Assembly (NCBI RefSeq): GCF_045679555.1
Contig: NC_092094.1
Coordinates: 15,514,612-15,578,611 of the forward strand
Source: Salvelinus alpinus
Taxonomy: Eukaryota > Chordata > Actinopteri > Salmoniformes > Salmonidae
Reading direction: 5' to 3'
DNA length: 64,000 nt
This document shows, in pieces, positions 1 through 11,553 of the stretch. The position numbers and the translations under genes are program-made. The notes beneath the pieces are model-generated. The model did not search any database, had not been told where the DNA came from, and was given only the letters and a program-made list of their open reading frames with translations. The stretch's first letter is position 1. Each line of letters opens with the position of its first letter.

Positions 1-661
1 ATAGATACTTTTGTACCGGTTTCCTCCAGCATCTTCACAAGGTCCTTTGCTGTTGATTTGCACTTATCCAAAGTACGTTCATATCTAGGAGACAGAATGC
101 GTCTCCTTCCTGAGCGGTATGATGGCTGCGTGGTCCCATGGTGTTTATACTTGCATACCATTGTTTGTACAGATGAACGTGGTACCTTCAGACATTTGGA
201 AATTGCTCCCAAGGATGAACCAGACTTGTGGAGGTCTACAATTGTTTTCCTGAGGTCTCGGCTGATTTCTTTTGATTTTCCGATGATGTCAAGCAAAGAG
301 GCACTGAGTTTGAAGGTAGGCCTTGAAATACATCTACAGGTACACCTCCAATTGACTGAAATGATGTCAATTAGCTTATTAGTCAATTATCAGAAGCTTC
401 TAAAGCATGACATAATTTTATGGAATTTTCCAAGCTGTTTAAAGGCAGTCAACTTAGTGTATGTAAACTTCTGACCCACTGGAATTGTGATACAGTGAAA
501 TAATCTGTCCGTAAACAATTATTGGAAAAATGACTTGTGTCATGCACAAAGTAGATGTCCTAACCAACTTGCCAAAACTATAATTTGTTGACAAGAAATT
601 TGTGGATTGGTTGAAAAATTAGTTAAAGACTCCAACCTAAATGTAAATCCGACTTCAACTG
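1..661 (-). mobile_element. Sleeping Beauty-type Tc1 transposon, 5' part
   Basis: Read on the minus strand, this is the 5' end of a salmonid Tc1 element of the Sleeping Beauty type. The outer inverted repeat ends at 661 (caactg) and is followed by a TA at 662-663, as expected for Tc1/mariner. An internal repeat of the same motif lies near 455-480, which is the double-repeat (IR/DR) arrangement of this family. Positions 1 to about 283 encode the N-terminal DNA-binding part of the transposase; the rest lies left of the window. The expected start codon is destroyed: the codon at 281-283 reads ATC, not ATG. This copy is therefore an inactive fossil. Confidence 0.85.
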
Positions 662-663
662 TA

Positions 664-1170
664 CATACCCCAACCAGAAGCCATGGATTACAGGCAACAT
701 CCGCACTGAGCTAAAGGCTAGAGCTGCCACTTTCAAGGAGCGGGACTCTAACCCGGAAGCTAATAAGAAATCCCGCTATGCCCTCCGACGAACCATCAAA
801 CAGGAAAGGCTTCAATACAGGACTAAGATCGAATCGTACTACACCTACTCTGACGGTTGTCGGATGTGGCAGGGCTTGCAAACCATTACAGACTACAAAG
901 GGAAGCACAGCCGAGAGCTGCCCAGTGACACCCAGTGCCTACCAGACGAGCTAATTATATGCTCGCTTCGAGCAGATAACACTGAAACATGCATGAGAGT
1001 ACCAGCTGTTCCAGAAGACTGTGTGATCACGCTCTCCGCAGCTGGTGTGAGTAAGACCTTTAAACAGGTCAACATTCACATGCCCGCAGGGCTAGACGGA
1101 TTACCAGGACGTGTACTGCGAGCATGCGCCGACCAACTGGCAATTGTCTTCACTGACATTTTCTAATACA
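664..1170 (+). mobile_element. LINE fragment (CR1/Rex1/jockey-like family A), linker before reverse transcriptase
   Basis: Translation gives a stretch matching the region between the endonuclease and reverse transcriptase of the LINE at 7305-9440. Shared segments include NQKPWITG and WQGLQTITDYKGK. Several indels and stops break the frame. It begins directly after the TA that ends the Tc1 element, so the Tc1 probably landed in this LINE. Family A is my working label; assignment to the Rex1, CR1 or jockey clade is not certain. Confidence 0.75.
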
Positions 1171-1479
1171 ATTTGATTTGATTTGTATAAACAACGCATG
1201 CTCACCATTGTGTATAAAGGCACATGTACACACACACGATCAAAAATGCAGACTTATATAGAATAAACACATACTGTAAACTAATCTGTAAATCCTATCA
1301 TTACACAGTCCTGTCCACTCTTCCATCGCAATCATGGATGTAATATTCTAGAGGGATACCAGTTGCTTATTAAAAGGCCTTTAGGATCTTATTTATTGGT
1401 GTGTGATGTATGACTCATGCATGCAAAGACAACGTATCTATAGACCAAAGCAAAGCCAACAAAACATGACAAAGCACAG
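1171..1479. other. Unassigned intergenic sequence
   Basis: A short GATTTGATTTG tract near 1170-1185 resembles the 3' tail of family A LINEs. I see no gene, RNA or further repeat structure here. Confidence 0.4.
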
Positions 1480-1486
1480 AGACAGA

Positions 1487-4400
1487 TTTTTTACATTTAA
1501 CATTTAAGTCATTTAGCAGACGCTCTTATCCAGAGCGACTTACAAGTTGGTGCATTCACCTTATGATGTCCAGTGGAACAGCCACTTTACAATAGTGCAT
1601 CTAACTCTAAGGGGGGGGGGGGGGGGGTTAGAAGGATTACTTTATCCTATCCTAGGTATTCCTTAAAGAGGTGGGGTTTCAGGTGTCTCCGGAAGGTGGT
1701 GATTGATTCCGCTGACTTGGCGTCGTGGGGGAGTTTGTTCCACCATTGGGGTGCCAGAGCAGCGAACAGTTTTGACTGGGCTGAGCGGGAGCTGTACTTC
1801 CTCAGAGGTAGGGAGGCGAGCAGGCCAGAGGTGGATGAACGCAGTGCCCTTGTTTGGGTGTAGGGCCTGATCAGAGCCTGAAGGTACGGAGGTGCCGTTC
1901 CCCTCACAGCTCCGTAGGCAAGCACCATGGTCTTGTAGCGGATGCGAGCTTCAACTGGAAGCCAGTGGAGAGAGCGGAGGAGCGGGGTGACGTGAGAGAA
2001 CTTGGGAAGGTTGAACACCAGACGGGCTGCGGCGTTCTGGATGAGTTGTAGGGGTTTAATCGCACAGGCAGGGAGCCCAGCCAACAGCGAGTTGCAGTAA
2101 TCCAGACGGGAGATGACAAGTGCCTGGATTAGGACCTGCGCCGCTTCCTGTGTGAGGCAGGGTCGTACTCTGCGAATGTTGTAGAGCATGAACCTACAGG
2201 AACGGGTCACCGCCTTGATGTTGGTTGAGAACGACAGGGTGTTGTCCAGGATCACGCCAAGGTTCCTAGCGCTCTGGGAGGAGGACACAATGGAGTTGTC
2301 AAGCGTGATGTCAAGATCATGGAACGGGCAGTCCTTCCCCGGGAGGAAGAGCAGCTCCGTCTTGCCGAGGTTCAGCTTGAGGTGGTGATCCGTCATCCAC
2401 ACTGATATGTCTGCCAGACATGCAGAGATGCGATTCGCCACCTGGTTATCAGAAGGGGGAAAGGAGAAGATTAATTGTGTGTCGTCTGCATTGCAATGAT
2501 AGGAGAGACCATGTGAGGATATGACAGAGCCAAGTGACTTGGTGTACAGTAATCCCTCGTTTATCGCGGGGGTTACGTTCCGAAAATGACCCGCGATAAG
2601 TGAAATCCGCGAAATAGAAAACTTTTCTTTTTTTTTACAATTAGCAACTATTACATGTATACAAATACAGTGACTCACGTGTAGGCCGTTTCGTCGACAT
2701 TATGGGTTTAGGAGATGTTCGAAATTACAAGATAATTTGGCCAACTTAATGTAAATTTGCCAAGCTGTTTTATGTACGTACACATAACTGCACGAGACGA
2801 CAAAATGATAGCACAATTCGTAGCATGTTTTGATACAAGAAGCGGGAGTGAGTTTTTAGCGAATCAGAATGCAGAGCACAATGCACCAAAAAAAAAAAAA
2901 AAATGCATTATGAAAATCCGCGAAATAGCGAATCCGCGATAAGTGAACCGCGAAGTGGCGAGGGATCACTGTATAGCGAGAATAGGAGAGGGCCTAGAAC
3001 AGAGCCCTGGGGGACACCAATGGTGAGAGCACGTGGTGCGGAGACAGATTCTCGCCACGCCACCTGGTAGGAGCGACCTGTCAGGTAGGACGCAATCCAA
3101 GCGTGGGCCGCGCCGGAGATGCCCAACTCGGAGAGGGTGGAGAGGAGGATCTGATGGTTCACAGTATCAAAGGCAGCCGATAGGTCTAGAAGGATGAGAG
3201 CAGAGGAGAGAGAGTTAGCTTTAGCAGTGCGGAGCGCCTCCGTGACACAGAGAAGAGCAGTCTCAGTTGAATGACTAGTCTTGAAACCTGACTGATTTGG
3301 ATCAAGAAGGTCATTCTGAGAGAGATAGCAGGAGAGCTGGCCAAGGACGGCACGTTCAAGAGTTTTGGAGAGAAAAGAAAGAAGGGATACTGGTCTGTAG
3401 TTGTTGACATCAGAGGGATCGAGTGTAGGTTTTTTCAGAAGGGGTGCAACTCTCGCTCTCTTGAAGGCGGAAGGGACGTAGCCAGCGGTCAAGGATGAGT
3501 TGATGAGCGAGGTGAGGTAGGGGAGAAGGTCTCCGGAAATGGTCTGGAGAAGAGAGGAGGGGATAGGGTCAAGCGGGCAGGTTGTTGGGCGGCCGGCCGT
3601 CACAAGACGCGAGATTTCATCTGGGGAGAGAGGGGAGAAAGAGGTCAAAGCACAGGGTAAAGCAGTGTGAGCAGAACCAGCGGTGTCGTTTGACTTAGCA
3701 AACGAGGATCGGATGTCGTCGACCTTCTTTTCAAAATGGTTGACGAAGTCATCCGCAGAGAGGGAGGAGGGGGGGGGGGGGAGGAGGATTCAGGAGGGAG
3801 GAGAAGGTGGCAAAGAGCTTCCTAGGGTTAGAGGCAGATGCTTGGAATTTAGAGTGGTAGAAAGTGGCTTTAGCAGCAGAGACAGAAGAGGAGAATGTAG
3901 AGAGGAGGGAGTGAAAGGATGCCAGGTCCGCAGGGAGGCGAGTTTTCCTCCATTTCCGCTCGGCTGCCCGGAGCCCTGTTCTGTGAGCTCGCAATGAGTC
4001 GTCGAGCCACGGGGCAGGAGGGGAGGACCGAGCCGGCCTGGAGGATAGGGGACATAGAGAGTCAAAGGATGCAGAAAGGGAGGAGAGGAGGGTTGAGGAG
4101 GCAGAATCAGGAGATAGGTTGGAGAAGGTTTGAGCAGAGGGAAGAGATGATAGGATGGAAGAGGAGAGAGTAGCGGGGGAGAGAGAGCGAAGGTTGGGAC
4201 GGCGCAATACCATCCGAGTAGGGGCAGTGTGGGAAGTGTTAGATGAGAGCGAGAGGGAAAAGGATACAAGGTAGTGGTCGGAGACTTGGAGGGGAGTTGC
4301 AATGAGATTAGTGGAAGAACAGCATCTAGTAAAGATGAGGTCAAGCGTATTGCCTGCCTTGTGAGTAGGGGGGGAAGGTGAGAGGGTGAGGTCAAAAGAG

Positions 4401-5060
4401 GAGAGGAGTGGAAAGAAGGAGGCAGAGAGGAATGAGTCAAAGGTAGACGTGGGGAGGTTAAAGTCACCCAGAACTGTGAGAGGTGAGCCATCCTCAGGAA
4501 AGGAGCTTATCAAGGCGTCAAGCTCATTGATGAACTCTCCAAGGGAACCTGGGGGGCGATAAATGATAAGGATGTTAAGCTTGAAAGGGCTGGTAACTGT
4601 GACAGCATGGAATTCAAAGGAGGCGATAGACAGATGGGTCAGGGGAGAAAGAGAGAATGTCCACTTGGGGGAGATGAGGATCCCAGTGCCACCACCCCGC
4701 TGACCAGAAGCTCTCGGGGTGTGCGAGAACACGTGGGCAGATGAGGAGAGAGCGGTAGGAGTAGCAGTGTTATCTGTGGTAATCCATGTTTCCGTCAGTG
4801 CCAAGAAGTCGAGGGACTGGAGGGAAGCATAGGCTGAGATGAACTCTGCCTTGTTGGCCGCAGATCGGCAGTTCCAGAGGCTGCCGGAGACCTGGAACTC
4901 CACGTGGGTCGTGCGCGCTGGGACCACCAGGCAGCGGCCACGCGGTGTGAAGCGTTTGTGTGGTCTGTGCAGAGAGGAGAGAAGAGGGATAGACAGACAC
5001 ATAGTTGACAGGCTACAGAAGAGGCTACGCTAATGCAAAGGAGATTGGAATGACAAGTGG
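1487..5060 (-). mobile_element. L2-like LINE, near full length but broken
   Basis: On the minus strand this encodes an endonuclease domain (about 5000-4250; motifs LALTETWI, GDFNLPTS, SDHY), a Ser/Pro-rich linker, and a reverse transcriptase. The latter shows motif A LLDLSAAFD, motif B GVPQGSVLGPLL and motif C HCNADDTQL. A C-terminal part with SRLDYCNSLLAGLP and LHWLPV follows, typical of fish L2/Maui elements. The 3' end near 1487-1540 carries the tail with the CATTTAGCAGACGCTC block that several fish SINEs share. A run of G near 3769-3781 shifts the frame between endonuclease and RT, and a 425-bp element at 2547-2971 interrupts the RT. The catalytic YADD box reads NADD. The copy is inactive. 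Confidence 0.85.
2547..2971. mobile_element. TA-flanked MITE (mariner/Tigger-like) inside the L2 reverse transcriptase
   Basis: Imperfect terminal inverted repeats begin CAGTAATCCCTCG and end CGAGGGATCACTG. They are rich in CGCGGATAAGTG-type motifs and are flanked by TA at 2545-2546 and 2972-2973. There is no internal transposase, only AT-rich sequence and an A run at 2888-2903. The L2 reading frame resumes across the junction once the element and one TA are ignored, so this is a clean insertion into an existing L2. Confidence 0.85.
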
Positions 5061-5640
5061 ACTACACGTCTCGAATGTTCAGAAAGTTAAACTTACGTTG
5101 CAAGAAATCTTATTGACTAAAATGATACAGTGCTGCTGAAGTAGGCTAGCTAGCAGTGGCTGCGTTGTTGACTTAGTTTGAAAGTGTAGCTGGCTAGGTA
5201 GCCTCGGTAACTGGCTAGGTAGCCTCGGTAACTGGCTAGGTAACCTAGACAATTACTCAAAACTACACAATTATCTTGACAGCAAAGACAACTATGTAGC
5301 TAGCTAACACTACACTAACCAAGTCGTTCCGTTGTAATGTAATGTAAATGTAATAGTCTCTACAGTGCTGCTATTCGGTAGACGGTGGCTAGCTGGCTAG
5401 CTGCTGGCTAGCTAGCAGTGTTTCCTACGTTAAGAGGGACGACAAATAGCTGGCTAGCTAACTTCGGTAAATTACGATAATTACTCTAAACTAAACTACA
5501 CACTCTAAACTACACAATTCTCGGATACGAAGACAGCAAAGACAACTATGTAGCTAGCTAACACTACGGTAATCAAGTCGTTCCGTTGAATGTAATAGTT
5601 TCTACAGTGCTGCTATTCGGTAGACGTTGGCTGCAGTCAG
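5061..5640 (-). repeat. Probable 5' leader of the L2 element, with direct repeats
   Basis: This stretch lies upstream of the L2 coding region and is full of CTAGCTAG-type words. A 21-bp unit beginning CTGGCTAGGTAGCC is repeated about 2.5 times at 5190-5250. A larger block at 5279-5400 recurs at 5531-5632 with few changes, a direct repeat offset by about 252 bp. Monomer-like repeats are common in 5' leaders of LINEs, so I infer a 5' UTR. No open frame of interest. Confidence 0.5.
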
Positions 5641-5804
5641 GGCCGGTCAGGGCCGGCTTACCGAACGGGCACGTGCCCCAGATGTATAAAATCGAGTACA
5701 CAGCCATTAGGCTTATTAGGCTACAGCAGGTGCAAGCTTTACAATCGCCCCTAAATGGATATGTAAACAATACAGTAACTAACTGCCAGTAGGTATTGAA
5801 GCTA
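5641..5804. repeat. Interspersed repeat shared with 19777-19870
   Basis: About 90 bp starting CTACAGCAGGTGCAAGC is nearly identical to 19777-19870. The match runs right up to the edge of the Tc1 element that begins at 5805. Confidence 0.6.
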
Positions 5805-5939
5805 CACTATATATACAAAAGTATGTGGACACGCCTTCAAATTAGAGGATTCGGCTATTTCAGCCGCACCCATTGCTGACAGGTGTATACAATTGAGCAC
5901 ACAGCCATGCAATCTCCATAGACAAACACTGGCAGTAGA

Positions 5940-6742
5940 ATGGCCTTACAGAAGAGCTCAGTGACTCAATGTGGCACCGTCATAGGATGCCACCTTTCCA
6001 ACAAGTCAGTTTGTCAAATTACTGCCTTGCTAGAGCTGCCGTGGTCAAATGTAAGTGCTGTTATTGTGAAGTGGAAACGTCTAGGAGCAACAATGGCTCA
6101 GCCGCGAAATGGTAGGCCAAACAAGCTCACAGAACGGAACCGCCGAGTACTGAAGTGCGTATTCCTTAAAAATGGTCTGTCTTCGGTTGCAGCACTCACT
6201 TCCAAGTTCCAAACTGCCTCTGGAAGCAACATCAGCACAATAACTGTTTGTCTGGAGCTTCATGAAATGGGTTTCCAAGGCAGCCGTACACAAGCCTAAG
6301 TTCCCCATGCGCAATGCCAAGCATCGGCTGGACTCTGGAGCAGTGAAAACGCTGGAGTGATGAATCCCGCTTCACCATCTGGAAGTCCGACAGACGAATC
6401 TGGGTTTGGCGGATGCCAGGAGAACGCTACCTGCCCCAATGCATAGTGCCAACTGTAAAGTTTGGTGCAGGAAGAATAGTGGTCTGGGGCTGTTTTTCAT
6501 TGTTCGGGCAAGGCCCCTTACTTTCAGTGAAGGAAAATCTTAACGCTACAGCAGACAATGACATTCTAGATGATTCTGTGCTTCCAACTTTGTGGCCACA
6601 GTTTGGGGCTTTCCTGTTTCAGCATGACAATGCCCGCGCTCACAAAGCGAGGTCCATACAGAAATGGTTTGATGAGATCGGTGTGGAAGAACTTGTCTCG
6701 CCTGCACAGATCCCTGACCTCAACCCCATCGAACACCTTTGA
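5940..6742 (+). pseudogene. Tc1 transposase pseudogene
   Basis: This is the Tc1/IS630-type DDE transposase of the element above. The first 119 residues are open (5940-6299) and hold the DNA-binding part. A frameshift then leads into stops. The catalytic core reappears in another frame at 6413-6742 with WGCFSLFG and [10 protein letters not shown]. The final catalytic region is cut by the SINE. It cannot make an intact enzyme. Confidence 0.8.
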
Positions 6743-6746
6743 GATG

Positions 6747-6961
6747 GGGTTGGGGCGGCAGGTAGCCTAGTGGTTAGAATGTTGGACTAGTAACCGAAAG
6801 GTTGCAAGATCAAATCCCCGAGCTGACAAGGTAAACATCTGTTGTTCTGCCCCTTAACTAGGCAGTTTCCCTGCTGTTCCTAGGCTGTCATTGAAAATAA
6901 GAATTTGTTCTTAACTGACTTGCCTAGTTAAATAAAGGTTAAAAATAAATAAATAAATAAA
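6747..6961 (+). mobile_element. HpaI-type tRNA-derived SINE
   Basis: It starts GGGGCGGCAGGTAGCCTAG, has polymerase III A-box and B-box-like segments in the first 80 bp (TAGCCTAGTGGTTAGA and GGTTGCAAGATCAAATC), and ends in an AAATAAAGG and A-rich tail. A direct repeat AGATG at 6742-6746 and 6962-6966 is a short target-site duplication. HpaI SINEs are restricted to salmonid fish, so this also supports the organism call. Confidence 0.88.
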
Positions 6962-7304
6962 AGATGAATTGGAACGCTGACTGTGAACCAAGCCTAATCG
7001 ACCAACATCAGTGCACGACCTCACTAATGCTCTTGTGGTTGAATAGAAGCAAGTCCATGCAGCAATGTTCCAACATCTAGTGGAAAGCCTTCCCAGAAGA
7101 GTGGAGGCTATTATAGCAGCAAATGGGGGACCAACTCCATATTAATGCCCATGTTTTTGAATGTGATGTTCGACGAGCAGGTGTCCACATATTCTTGGTG
7201 ATGTAGTGTATATATAAATGAAGGTTGGGGGCCCCCAGATAGCATATGAACACACCATAAGCACACCATGTCAAAACTGCACAATTTTCTCTGTCTCATG
7301 TCAA

Positions 7305-9440
7305 AATCAAATCAAATGTTATTAGTGCTTCGTTAACAACAGGTGTGAACTAACAGTAAAATGCTTACTTACTGGCCAGTACAAAAAATTCAGAAAGAAA
7401 GAAAATAGAGAAATAATAGAAAATAAGTCATAATAAATACACAATGAGTAATGATAACTTGGCTATATACAAACTATATACAAGGGGTACCAGTATAGAG
7501 TCAATGTGCAGGGGTACGAGGTAATTGAGGTAGATATGTACATATAACTAGGAATAAAGTGACATATAGTAAACAGTAACAGCAACGAATGTGATGAGTG
7601 AATAAAGTTAGTGCAAAAAGGGTCAATGCATATAGTTCTGCTAGCTATTTAGTTAATGATTTAACTAACTATTTAGCAGTCTTATGGTTTGTGGTAGAAG
7701 ATGTTCAGGTTCCTTTTGGTTCCAGACTTGGTGCATCGGTACCACCTGCTGTGCGGTAGCAGAGAGAACAGTCTATGACTTGGGTGGCTGGAGTCTTTGA
7801 CAATTTTTAGGGCCTTCCTCTGACATCGCCTGGTATAAAGGTCCTGGATGGCAGGGAGCTTGGCCCCAGTGATGTACTGGGCTGTACACACTACCCTTTG
7901 TACTGCCTTGCGGTCAGATGCCAAGCAGTTGCCATACCAGGCGGTGATGCAACCAGTCAAGATGCTCTCAATGGTGCAGCTTGTTTTTTACTTGTCCATT
8001 CCAAATCTTTTCAGCCTCCTGAGGGTAAAGAGGCATTGTCGTTCCCTCTTCAATGACTGTGTTGGTGTGTTTGGGCCATAATAGATCCTAAGTGATCTGG
8101 ACACAGAGGAACTGAAAGCTCTCGACCCGCTCATCTACAGCCCCGTCGATGTGAATGAGGGCGCACTCGGCCCTCCGTTTCCTGTAGTCCACGATCATCT
8201 CCTTTGTCTTGCTCACATTGAGGGAGAGGTTGTTGTCCTGGCACCACACTCTCATCGTCGTCGTTGATCAGGCCTACCACCGTCATGTCATCAGTAAACT
8301 TAATGATAGTTTTGGAGTTGTGCCCGTCCACACAGTTGTGTGTGAACAGGGAGTACAGGTGGGGACTAAGCACGCACCCCTGAGAGGATGCTGTGTTGAG
8401 GGTCAGAATGGCAGATGTGTTGTTGGCTACCCTCGTCAACTGGGGGCACCAGGAAGTCCAGGATCCAGTTTCAGAGTGAGGTGTTAAGTCCCAGGGTCCT
8501 TAGCTTAGTGGTGAGCTTGGAGGGCACTATGGTGTTGAACTCTAAACGGTGGTCAATAAACAGCATCCTCAAGTAGGTGTTCCTTTTGTCCAAGTGGGAA
8601 AGGGCAGTGTGGAGTGCAATAGAGATTGTGTCATCTGTAGATCTTTTGGGGCGGTATGGGAATTGGAGTAGGTCCAGGGTGTCTGGGATGATGGTGTTGA
8701 TGTGAGCCATGACCAGCCTTTCAAAGCATTTCATGGCGTCAGATGTGAGTGTTATGGGATAATAGTCATTTAGACAGGTTACCTTGGCGTTCATGTGCAC
8801 AGAGACTATGGTGGTCTGCTTGAAACATGTAGGTATTACAGACTGGGTCAGGGAGAGGTTGAAAATGTCAGTGAAGACACTTGCCAGCTCGTCAGTGCAT
8901 TCTCTAAGTACGTGTCCTGGTAATCCTTCTGGCCCTACGTTGCTTGCCTCGAAGTGAACATAGAAGTAATTTTGCTCATCTGGTAAGCTCGCATCACTGG
9001 ATGTTCATAGCTGGGTTTCCCTTTGTAATCTGTGATAGTTTGCAAGCCCTGCCACATCCAACGAGCTCCAGAGCCAGTGTAGTAGGATTCGATCTTAGTC
9101 CTGCATTGACGTTTTGCCTGTTTGATGGTTTGTTGGAGGGCATAGCAGGTGTCCGGGTTACTGTCCGGGTTACTGTCCCGCTCCTTGAAAGCGGCAGCTC
9201 TAGCCTTTAGTTCATCACGGATTTTGCCTGTAATCCATGGCTTCTGGTTGGGATATGTATGTACGGTCACTGTGGGGATGACGTCGTCGGTGCACTTATT
9301 TATGAAGCCGGTGACTAATGTGATAAACTCCTCAATACCATCGGATGAGCCCCGTGAAACATATTCCGGTCTGTGCTAGCGAAACTGTCCTGTAGCTTTG
9401 CATCTGCTTCATTGGACAACTTCCGTATTGAGCAGGATAT
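7305..9440 (-). mobile_element. LINE family A, 3' half with reverse transcriptase
   Basis: Read on the minus strand, the order is linker (FKERDSNPDS, WMWQGLQTITDYKG), RT with LNDYYPITLTSDAMKCFERL, YRPKRSTDD and LFIDHRLEFN, then QGCVLSPHLYSLFTHN and IKFTDDMTVVGLI. After this come the C-terminal part (GCITAWYGNCLASDRKA) and a 3' UTR from about 7680 down to 7305 ending in an ATCAAATCAAAT tail. The catalytic FADD box reads FTDD. Frameshifts near 8130, 8440 and 8930 break the frame. The element is 5' truncated. Confidence 0.85.
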
Positions 9441-10479
9441 GAAGACTAGCATGAGAGGAGCTATAAAACTGCAAATAAAAGTCTCTGCTCCATGGAAAAA
9501 TCGGTTGAAATCCATGAAGATAGCTGCTTTTCAAAGAAAGTGACAAAGCACACAAACTCATTGCTGTACTGTATGTAAATATATGCATTCTGTCGACATT
9601 GTTTCTTGTGTGAAGGATGTATACTACTTTCTGCATGAAAGTATGGAGAAATCAAAGAGTACCAACAATTTATTCATGCTCAATCTTTTATTTCATTCAT
9701 GCATCAGCCATGGCAGGGGTCGATTGAACTTAGTTCTCTGCATAATTGCTATCCTCCCACTTTGGCCCACATAACCTGAATTGAATGTATAGTAGAGCTG
9801 CAGCTCCAGCTCACCTGGTCACAGTCAATAGTTGTGTGCACAGAAGACCAGTCATGTAAATGTAAGTCACGCATTCATCAGTGAAGAGCCTGGAGAATGT
9901 AGGCTACTATACGATACGGTTGGTTTCTTGCTAGTGTGTGACATAGTGTTCCCATTTTTTCTCTACAATGGCGAATCACTTGAGAATGTGTATGTATACA
10001 TACTGTATGTACTGCATGCATAGTGTATGTCAAAATGTTTAAAGCTAGAATCCTTAGTTGCTACATCCATTTTGGGATTTATAAATTAATGATATATACC
10101 TATTGATTCTTTAAGAATATAAATTATGAATGCCTCATGAGCTTAGTTCAACTGTCGTACCCCATCAGAACCCAAAATATAAGCTTGTTTTATTCCAATG
10201 TTTGTAATCATGTAAACATATCTAAACAAACACTGTATAGCCTCAAAACATGGTTAAAATTATACATTTGATATCATGGATGGCCAGTCCTTGCATCCCT
10301 AGCTCTGTCTTTTAATTTGAGAGTGGTTGCATTTCTCCAGACCCATCCCATAGCGTTTTAACGAAACAGGGGTGGGGCGAACACCTTGTTATTTTTTCAA
10401 TTAAGGATTCTAGGTTTAAGTGCACTTACGCAATGAAACCTTTTCCATTTGGTTTGGACATTGTTCCCAGCCAGTCACA
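9441..10479. other. Unassigned intergenic sequence
   Basis: AT-rich DNA with only short open frames. I see no splice-flanked coding exon, RNA gene or classifiable repeat. Confidence 0.4.
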
Positions 10480-11551
10480 CCAAATCAGAAAGATATTCTG
10501 ATCTTCACAAAAAATTCACACCCCTTGACTTTTTCCACATTTTGTTGTATTATAAAGTGGGATTCAAATGGATTTAATTGTTGTTTTTTGTCAATGATCT
10601 AAACATAATACATTGTAATGTCAAGAAAAATTCTAACATTTGTAAAAAAAAATATGAAAAATAAAACACTAATATATCTTGATTACATAAGTGTTCAACC
10701 CCCTGAGTGATTGCAGCTGTGAGTCTTTCTGGGTAAGTCTCTAAGATCTTTGCTCCACCTGGATAGTACAATACATATTTGTACATTATTCTATTATAAA
10801 TTCTTATAGCCGAATTAAGTCAAAACTGTAACTAGGTCACACAGGAACATTCACTGTCATCTTGGTAAGCAACTCCAGTGTATATTTGACCTTGTATTTT
10901 AGGTTATTGTCCTGCTGAAAGGTGAATTTTTCTCCCAGTGTCTGTTGAAAAGGAGACGGAACCAGGAACCTCTAGGATTTTGCCTGTGCTTAGCCCTATT
11001 CCGTTTCTTTTATCATTTAAAAAAACTAGGAAGGACGTCTGTATTTTTTGAGTGACTGGGTATGTTGATACACTATCCAAAGTGTAATTTATAACTTCAC
11101 CATGCTCAAAGGTATATTCAATGTCTGCTTTTAACATGTTTTACCCATCTACAAATAGGTGCTCTTCTTAGCGAGTCATTGGAAAACCTCCCTGGTCTTT
11201 GTGGTTGAATCTGTGTTAGAAATCCACTGCCAGACTGAGGGACCTTACAGATAATTGTATGTGTAGAATACAGAGATAAAGTAGTCATTTAAAAATCATG
11301 TTAAACACTGTTATTCCACACAGAGTGAGTCCATGCAACTTATGTAGGTGTGCCATAACAAAGGGGTTAAATACTTATTGACTCAAGACATTTCAGCTTT
11401 TCATTTTTAATTAATTTATACAAATTTTGAACCATAATTCCACTTTGACATTATGAGGTATTGTGTGTAGGCCAGTGACAAAACAACTCAATTCAATAAA
11501 TGTAATTTTGTGGAAAAAGTCAAGGGGTGTGAATACTTTCTGAAAGCACTG
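10480..11551. mobile_element. Non-autonomous Tc1-like element (decayed)
   Basis: The left arm has CACACCCCTTGACTTTTTCC and the right arm has its complement, GGAAAAAGTCAAGGGGTGTG, followed by ATACTTTCTGAAAGCACTG and TA at 11552-11553. This is a very common salmonid Tc1-like repeat. The interior holds only broken frames. A partial relative is at 46310-46680. Confidence 0.75.
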
Positions 11552-11553
11552 TA

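Larger units (their letters stand above)
5805..7208 (+). mobile_element. Tc1-like transposon, broken, carrying a SINE
   Basis: The left end (CACTATATATACAAAAG then TATGTGGACAC) and the right end (GTGTCCACATATTC then GTAGTG) are inverted repeats flanked by TA at 5803-5804 and 7209-7210. The transposase frame starts at ATG 5940 with a helix-turn-helix region. It breaks near 6290 by frameshift, resumes at about 6360 with the first catalytic block (SDESRF), and runs past [11 protein letters not shown] (second Asp) to PDLNPIEHL. There an HpaI-type SINE interrupts it at 6747-6961. A truncated relative lies at 42728-43280. Confidence 0.85.

Noticed and set aside
1573..5033. Plus-strand frames across the L2 element
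   Set aside because: Antisense shadows of the minus-strand endonuclease and reverse transcriptase.
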